16,830 nucleotides of DNA from JBOGZD01 sp050697155 (lineage in GTDB: Bacteria > Actinomycetota > Thermoleophilia > Solirubrobacterales > 70-9), in assembly GCA_050697155.1 (NCBI GenBank), contig JBOGZD010000065.1, positions 1 to 16,830 on the forward strand, written 5' to 3'. The notes below the pieces were generated by a model that was given only the letters and a program-made list of their open reading frames with translations, did no database searches and had not been told where the DNA came from. Shown here piece after piece: positions 14,232-16,830 of the stretch (its first letter is position 1; every line of letters begins with the position of its first letter). Position numbers and translations under genes: made by a program.

Positions 14232-14920
14232 ACCCCGGCCCCGAAGCGCGACTCGGCTCGCGCCCGCTTGGCGTCGCTGTACATGAGCCGAGACCACAGC
14301 GACCTCGGCTTCGCAAGCCGGAGGGCTCCGACGAGCGCCACCGGAGGCAGGAAGAGGCCCGTGGCCGCTGTCACGAACTTCTCCTTCGCCGCGTTGACCA
14401 GCACCAGGGTGATGCCGACGGCGCCCGCTGCGCCGACCGCCGCGAACACCTCGTCCTCGACGGTCGTTGCGACGTCGGCCCAGGCCGCAAACCCGATAAG
14501 CACCATCCCGGCGACGCAGGCGGTGACCACCACGGCGTCGATCGACTTGCGACCCTCTCGCTCCCAGTAGACATCCTTGAGCTCCAGCCAGAGCGCGAAC
14601 TCGTCCAGCGTCAGCCCGGCGCCGACCCCGAAGAGGACAGCGAGGATCTCGTGCCAAGGCGAGTCCGGCTGGAAGACCACACCGACGTAGCCGACGCTCA
14701 GCAGCAGCAGGATCCCCCAGACGAGGTGATGGATATGGGTACCGCCGACCTGAACGTTGCCCGGCCACCAGCTGACCTGGGCGCGGATCAGGTGGGCGCT
14801 GGTGCGGATGAATCCCCAGCTGAGGAGGAACGCGATGAAGAACAGGAACTCGGGTTGGCGGCCGGTGTCCACGATCGCCCGCTCGTAGAGGCTGCCGATG
14901 CTGGCGATGACCGGACTCAC
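14228..14920 (-). CDS. polytopic membrane protein with HxHH and DE motifs
   Basis: This 230-residue integral membrane protein has about six hydrophobic segments, near 25-43, 65-85, 89-113, 127-148, 157-176 and 182-201. A conserved-looking THIHH (61-65) lies just before the second helix, and LTLDEFALWLELKDVYW (103-119) in and after the third helix carries Asp106 and Glu107. The His and acid pairs could form a metal site facing the membrane. It resembles uncharacterised actinobacterial integral membrane proteins and I cannot name a function. The C-terminus is basic (SRLMYSDAKRARAESR) and probably cytoplasmic. The GTG start overlaps the oxidoreductase stop as GTGA, so the two are translated as a pair. 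No ribosome site is needed or seen. Confidence 0.8.
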   Translation of the reverse strand: MSPVIASIGSLYERAIVDTGRQPEFLFFIAFLLSWGFIRTSAHLIRAQVSWWPGNVQVGGTHIHHLVWGILLLLSVGYVGVVFQPDSPWHEILAVLFGVGAGLTLDEFALWLELKDVYWEREGRKSIDAVVVTACVAGMVLIGFAAWADVATTVEDEVFAAVGAAGAVGITLVLVNAAKEKFVTAATGLFLPPVALVGALRLAKPRSLWSRLMYSDAKRARAESRFGAGV

Positions 14921-15948
14921 TCGGGGGTGAGCACGACCTTGCCGATGTTCCGGCGTTCGGCGATGAAGCGGTGGGCGTCCGGGGCTCGGTCGAAGGGGAA
15001 CGCCTCGGCGACGACCGGGTCATAGTCGCCGGCGTCGAGCGCCGCCTGCAACGGCTCGAGCACCCGGTCGAGCCCCTCCTTCTTCCACCAGGTGAGCATG
15101 TTGAGCCCGAAGACGCCCTTGTTCTCGTTCATCACGCTGAGGCTCTTCCACCAAGGCAGGGTGGCGAACGGGGTGCGCGCCAGGGTGCCGAGAAGTGCCG
15201 GGATGTTGCGCCCGCCAGCCGACTCGGATTCGATGTACCCGTACATGATCAGGCGTCCGCCGGCTCGCAGCAGCCGGTAGTCCTTGCGCCAGCTCTTCGG
15301 GCCGAGCGCGTCGAACGCCACGTCGATGCCCTCGCCGCCGGTGATCCGCCGCACCTCGGCCTCGAAGTCCTGGCTGCGGTAGTCGATCGGATGCTCGACG
15401 CCCTGGGCGCGGATCGCGTCGTGCTTCGCCTCGGACGCGGTGCCGAAGATCTCGGCCCCGATCTTCTTCGCGACCTGGGTTGCGGCGATCCCGACCCCGC
15501 CGGCAGCGGCATGGATCAGGACCCTCTCCCCCACTTTCAGCCCACCCATGGTCACCAGCCCTGCGTGCGCGGTTGCGTAGTTGACGAGAATCCCGGCGCC
15601 CTGCTCGAAGCTGAGCCGCTCCGGCAGCGCGATCACCTGGTCGGCCGGGACCGTGACCAGCTCGGCGTGGCCGTTGAAGATCGTCCCGGCGATCACTCGG
15701 TCACCGGACGAGAAGCCGTCGGCGTCGTCGCCGACGCTCTCCACCTCGCCCGCCACCTCGTAGCCGACCACGCACGGCGGCGGCGGCGCGTCGGGATAGA
15801 CGCCCGAGCGCGCGAGCAGGTCGGCGAAGTTGATCCCGGCGGCCTTGACCGCGACCCGGACCTCCCCGTGGCCGACCTCCGGATCGGGCCGCTCCTGGAC
15901 CGCGAGCACCTCCGGCCCCCCGTGCCGGGTGATCACCACGGCCTTCAC
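14917..15948 (-). CDS. zinc-independent quinone oxidoreductase of the MDR superfamily (VAT-1-like)
   Basis: This is a 343-residue NADPH-dependent medium-chain reductase. The N-terminal GroES-like domain (1-125) has no Cys/His zinc ligands, and the Rossmann domain has HAAAGGVGIAATQVAKKIGA (146-165). The quinone-reductase type hallmarks AAGINFADLLARSGVYP (36-52) and VGYEVAGEVESVG (61-73) are clear. The segment FATLPWWKSLSVMNENKGVFGLNM and the end RRNIGKVVLTPE resemble VAT-1-type members. Quinones or enones are the likely substrates, but the true one is unknown. The GTG start has no ribosome site. TAGTCT (15956-15961) ends 7 nt upstream, which suggests a leaderless transcript. The gene is divergent from a methyltransferase with only 14 bp between them, and coupled to the membrane protein downstream. 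Confidence 0.9.
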   Translation of the reverse strand: MKAVVITRHGGPEVLAVQERPDPEVGHGEVRVAVKAAGINFADLLARSGVYPDAPPPPCVVGYEVAGEVESVGDDADGFSSGDRVIAGTIFNGHAELVTVPADQVIALPERLSFEQGAGILVNYATAHAGLVTMGGLKVGERVLIHAAAGGVGIAATQVAKKIGAEIFGTASEAKHDAIRAQGVEHPIDYRSQDFEAEVRRITGGEGIDVAFDALGPKSWRKDYRLLRAGGRLIMYGYIESESAGGRNIPALLGTLARTPFATLPWWKSLSVMNENKGVFGLNMLTWWKKEGLDRVLEPLQAALDAGDYDPVVAEAFPFDRAPDAHRFIAERRNIGKVVLTPE

Positions 15949-15955
15949 GTGGGGC

Positions 15956-15961
15956 AGACTA
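15956..15961 (-). promoter_or_regulatory. candidate -10 element of the quinone oxidoreductase gene (leaderless type)
   Basis: TAGTCT on the minus strand matches TAnnnT and is exactly 7 nt before the GTG start. The corresponding -35 would lie inside the divergent methyltransferase gene, and no good hexamer is seen there. Confidence 0.35.
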
Positions 15962-15962
15962 T

Positions 15963-16667
15963 TTGAGTGCCGGCGTCGAGCCCGATCGGCCGATCGTGAA
16001 CCCTCTCAGGTCGCTGCTTGGCCGACCCCTGCCACCCCGGGTCAGGATCGTCGCCGCAGAGCTGCGGCGCTTTCGCCGGCCCTCCTACCTCGAGATCGGC
16101 GTCCACACGGGCGTGTTGTTCACCCACGTGCGGGCCGCGCGCAAGGTCGGGGTCGATCCCGAGCCGGCGATCCCGGGCTGGAAGTGGTGGCTGCACCCGA
16201 ACACCGCCCTGCGCGGGTCGCTGGTCGAGGCAACCAGCGACGAGTACTTCGACGGGCTCGAGCCGGAGGCCGAGTTCGACGTCGTCTTCGTCGACGGCGA
16301 ACACACCTTCGAGCAGTCGCTGCGCGACGTCGAGAACGGGCTCGCGCATCTGGCCGAGGGCGGGGTGGTGTTGGTGCATGACGTGAATCCGCCGAGCGCG
16401 GCCTCGGCGCTGAGCGACCCCGCCGCGGCCGCCCGGTTACCCGGCGGCGAGTGCTGGTGCGGGGACGTGTGGAGGACGATCGTGTGGCTGCGGGCGGTGC
16501 GGGACGACCTCGAGGTTCACACGTTCGACACGGACTTCGGGGTCGGGGTGGTGCGCCGGGGGAGCTCGAAACCGCTGGCCCTGGACGGCGCCGCTGTCGC
16601 GGCGCTCGCTTACGGTGATCTGGAGCGGGACCGCCCCGGGTTGCTCGGCCTGCGCCCACCGCCCTAG
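15963..16667 (+). CDS. class I SAM-dependent methyltransferase (Methyltransf_24-like)
   Basis: This 234-residue protein has a Rossmann-type methyltransferase core. Motif I is YLEIGVHTGVLFTHV (42-56), the acidic ribose ligand is Asp65 in KVGVDPE, and FDVVFVDGEHTFEQSLRDVENGL (105-127) is followed by GGVVLVHDVNPP (133-144). The VDGEH and VHDVNP combination fits enzymes that act on sugars or polyketide-type acceptors. The acceptor cannot be assigned. There is no transmembrane part. The TTG start at 15963 gives the listed length; GTG 15996 is an alternative that still precedes the core domain. Neither has a convincing ribosome site. It is transcribed away from the BCAA genes and is followed by a transposase end in the opposite direction. 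Confidence 0.85.
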   Translation: MSAGVEPDRPIVNPLRSLLGRPLPPRVRIVAAELRRFRRPSYLEIGVHTGVLFTHVRAARKVGVDPEPAIPGWKWWLHPNTALRGSLVEATSDEYFDGLEPEAEFDVVFVDGEHTFEQSLRDVENGLAHLAEGGVVLVHDVNPPSAASALSDPAAAARLPGGECWCGDVWRTIVWLRAVRDDLEVHTFDTDFGVGVVRRGSSKPLALDGAAVAALAYGDLERDRPGLLGLRPPP

Positions 16668-16715
16668 CCGATTGACGACTTGTGGGGCCCCATAGACCCC
16701 CTAAGGGAATGCGCA

Positions 16716-16830
16716 TCAATGACCGCGCGGTTTGATGGTGTAGTTCCAGTCGGGGTGGAACGCGTGGCCGTGGAAGTTGACGGCTTTGAAGTCGGCGTCT
16801 GGGACCTTGATCTTGTCGGGGTAGGTGCCG
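16716..16830 (-). CDS. C-terminal end of an ISAzo13-family transposase (partial)
   Basis: The minus frame from the window edge reads GTYPDKIKVPDADFKAVNF, then HGHAFHPDWNYTIKPRGH and TGA at 16716-16718. From memory this closely matches the C-terminal end of Rhodopirellula-type (ISAzo13) DDE transposases, which finish with a GTYP..I.V.D.D block and an H.DWNYT motif. Only 37 residues lie in the window, so whether the element is complete cannot be judged. The 48 bp between it and the methyltransferase stop (16668-16715) contain C- and G-runs that may include the element's end, but I could not identify a terminal inverted repeat or target duplication. Confidence 0.75.
   Translation of the reverse strand, partial: GTYPDKIKVPDADFKAVNFHGHAFHPDWNYTIKPRGH

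Noticed and set aside
14190..15023. Long minus-strand frame that ends with the leuA leader peptide
   Set aside because: The upstream part is a shadow of the membrane-protein and oxidoreductase genes; only the last 20 codons, after the proposed transcript start, make sense as a unit.
16668..16715. Terminal inverted repeat of the insertion sequence
   Set aside because: C- and G-runs are present, but without the other end of the element no inverted repeat or target duplication can be shown.

Overview
The window is GC-rich (roughly 70 %) bacterial DNA. Its coding style and gene content suggest an actinobacterium. The combination of CimA with LeuA, the Leu-rich leader before leuA, the many GTG/TTG starts and several leaderless-looking promoters would fit a Thermoleophilia-type lineage (Solirubrobacterales or Gaiellales). 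That placement is an inference from general likeness and was not tested.

Almost everything lies on the minus strand and forms a branched-chain amino acid (BCAA) and arginine biosynthesis region. In order of transcription, from right to left, it reads: a VAT-1-like quinone oxidoreductase; a coupled membrane protein; a leucine leader peptide and attenuator; leuA; an SDR dehydrogenase; a small coiled-coil protein; an XRE-cupin regulator; leuC; leuD; an internally deleted methyltransferase; leuB; a 5'-truncated CAP-domain remnant; ilvE; cimA; a DegT-family aminotransferase; argH; and mpg. A Crp/Fnr regulator is on the plus strand, divergent from ilvE. The left edge carries the low-complexity tail of a plus-strand gene. 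The right part has a plus-strand class I methyltransferase, and the right edge has the C-terminal end of an ISAzo13-type transposase.

The genes fit together as follows. LeuA starts the leucine branch and CimA starts a threonine-independent route to 2-ketobutyrate and isoleucine. LeuCD and LeuB can serve both branches, and IlvE performs the final transamination. ilvBNCD are not in the window. Many genes overlap by 4 nt (ATGA, GTGA, TTGA) or 1 nt (TGATG), which points to translational coupling.

The most notable signal is upstream of leuA. A 19-residue leader, MTHRLDRLALLLLLPLRGE, has five consecutive Leu codons. The DNA of four of those codons is an 11-nt perfect complement of the leuA Shine-Dalgarno region. 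This suggests translational attenuation in which the regulatory Leu codons are themselves the anti-Shine-Dalgarno. Other points of interest are a methyltransferase that lost its middle in frame yet kept GTGA overlaps on both sides, a CAP-domain remnant read in frame behind the leuB stop, a heptamer repeat forming the CimA tail, and a cupin-type regulator as first gene of leuCDB. No rRNA, tRNA or CRISPR array was seen.
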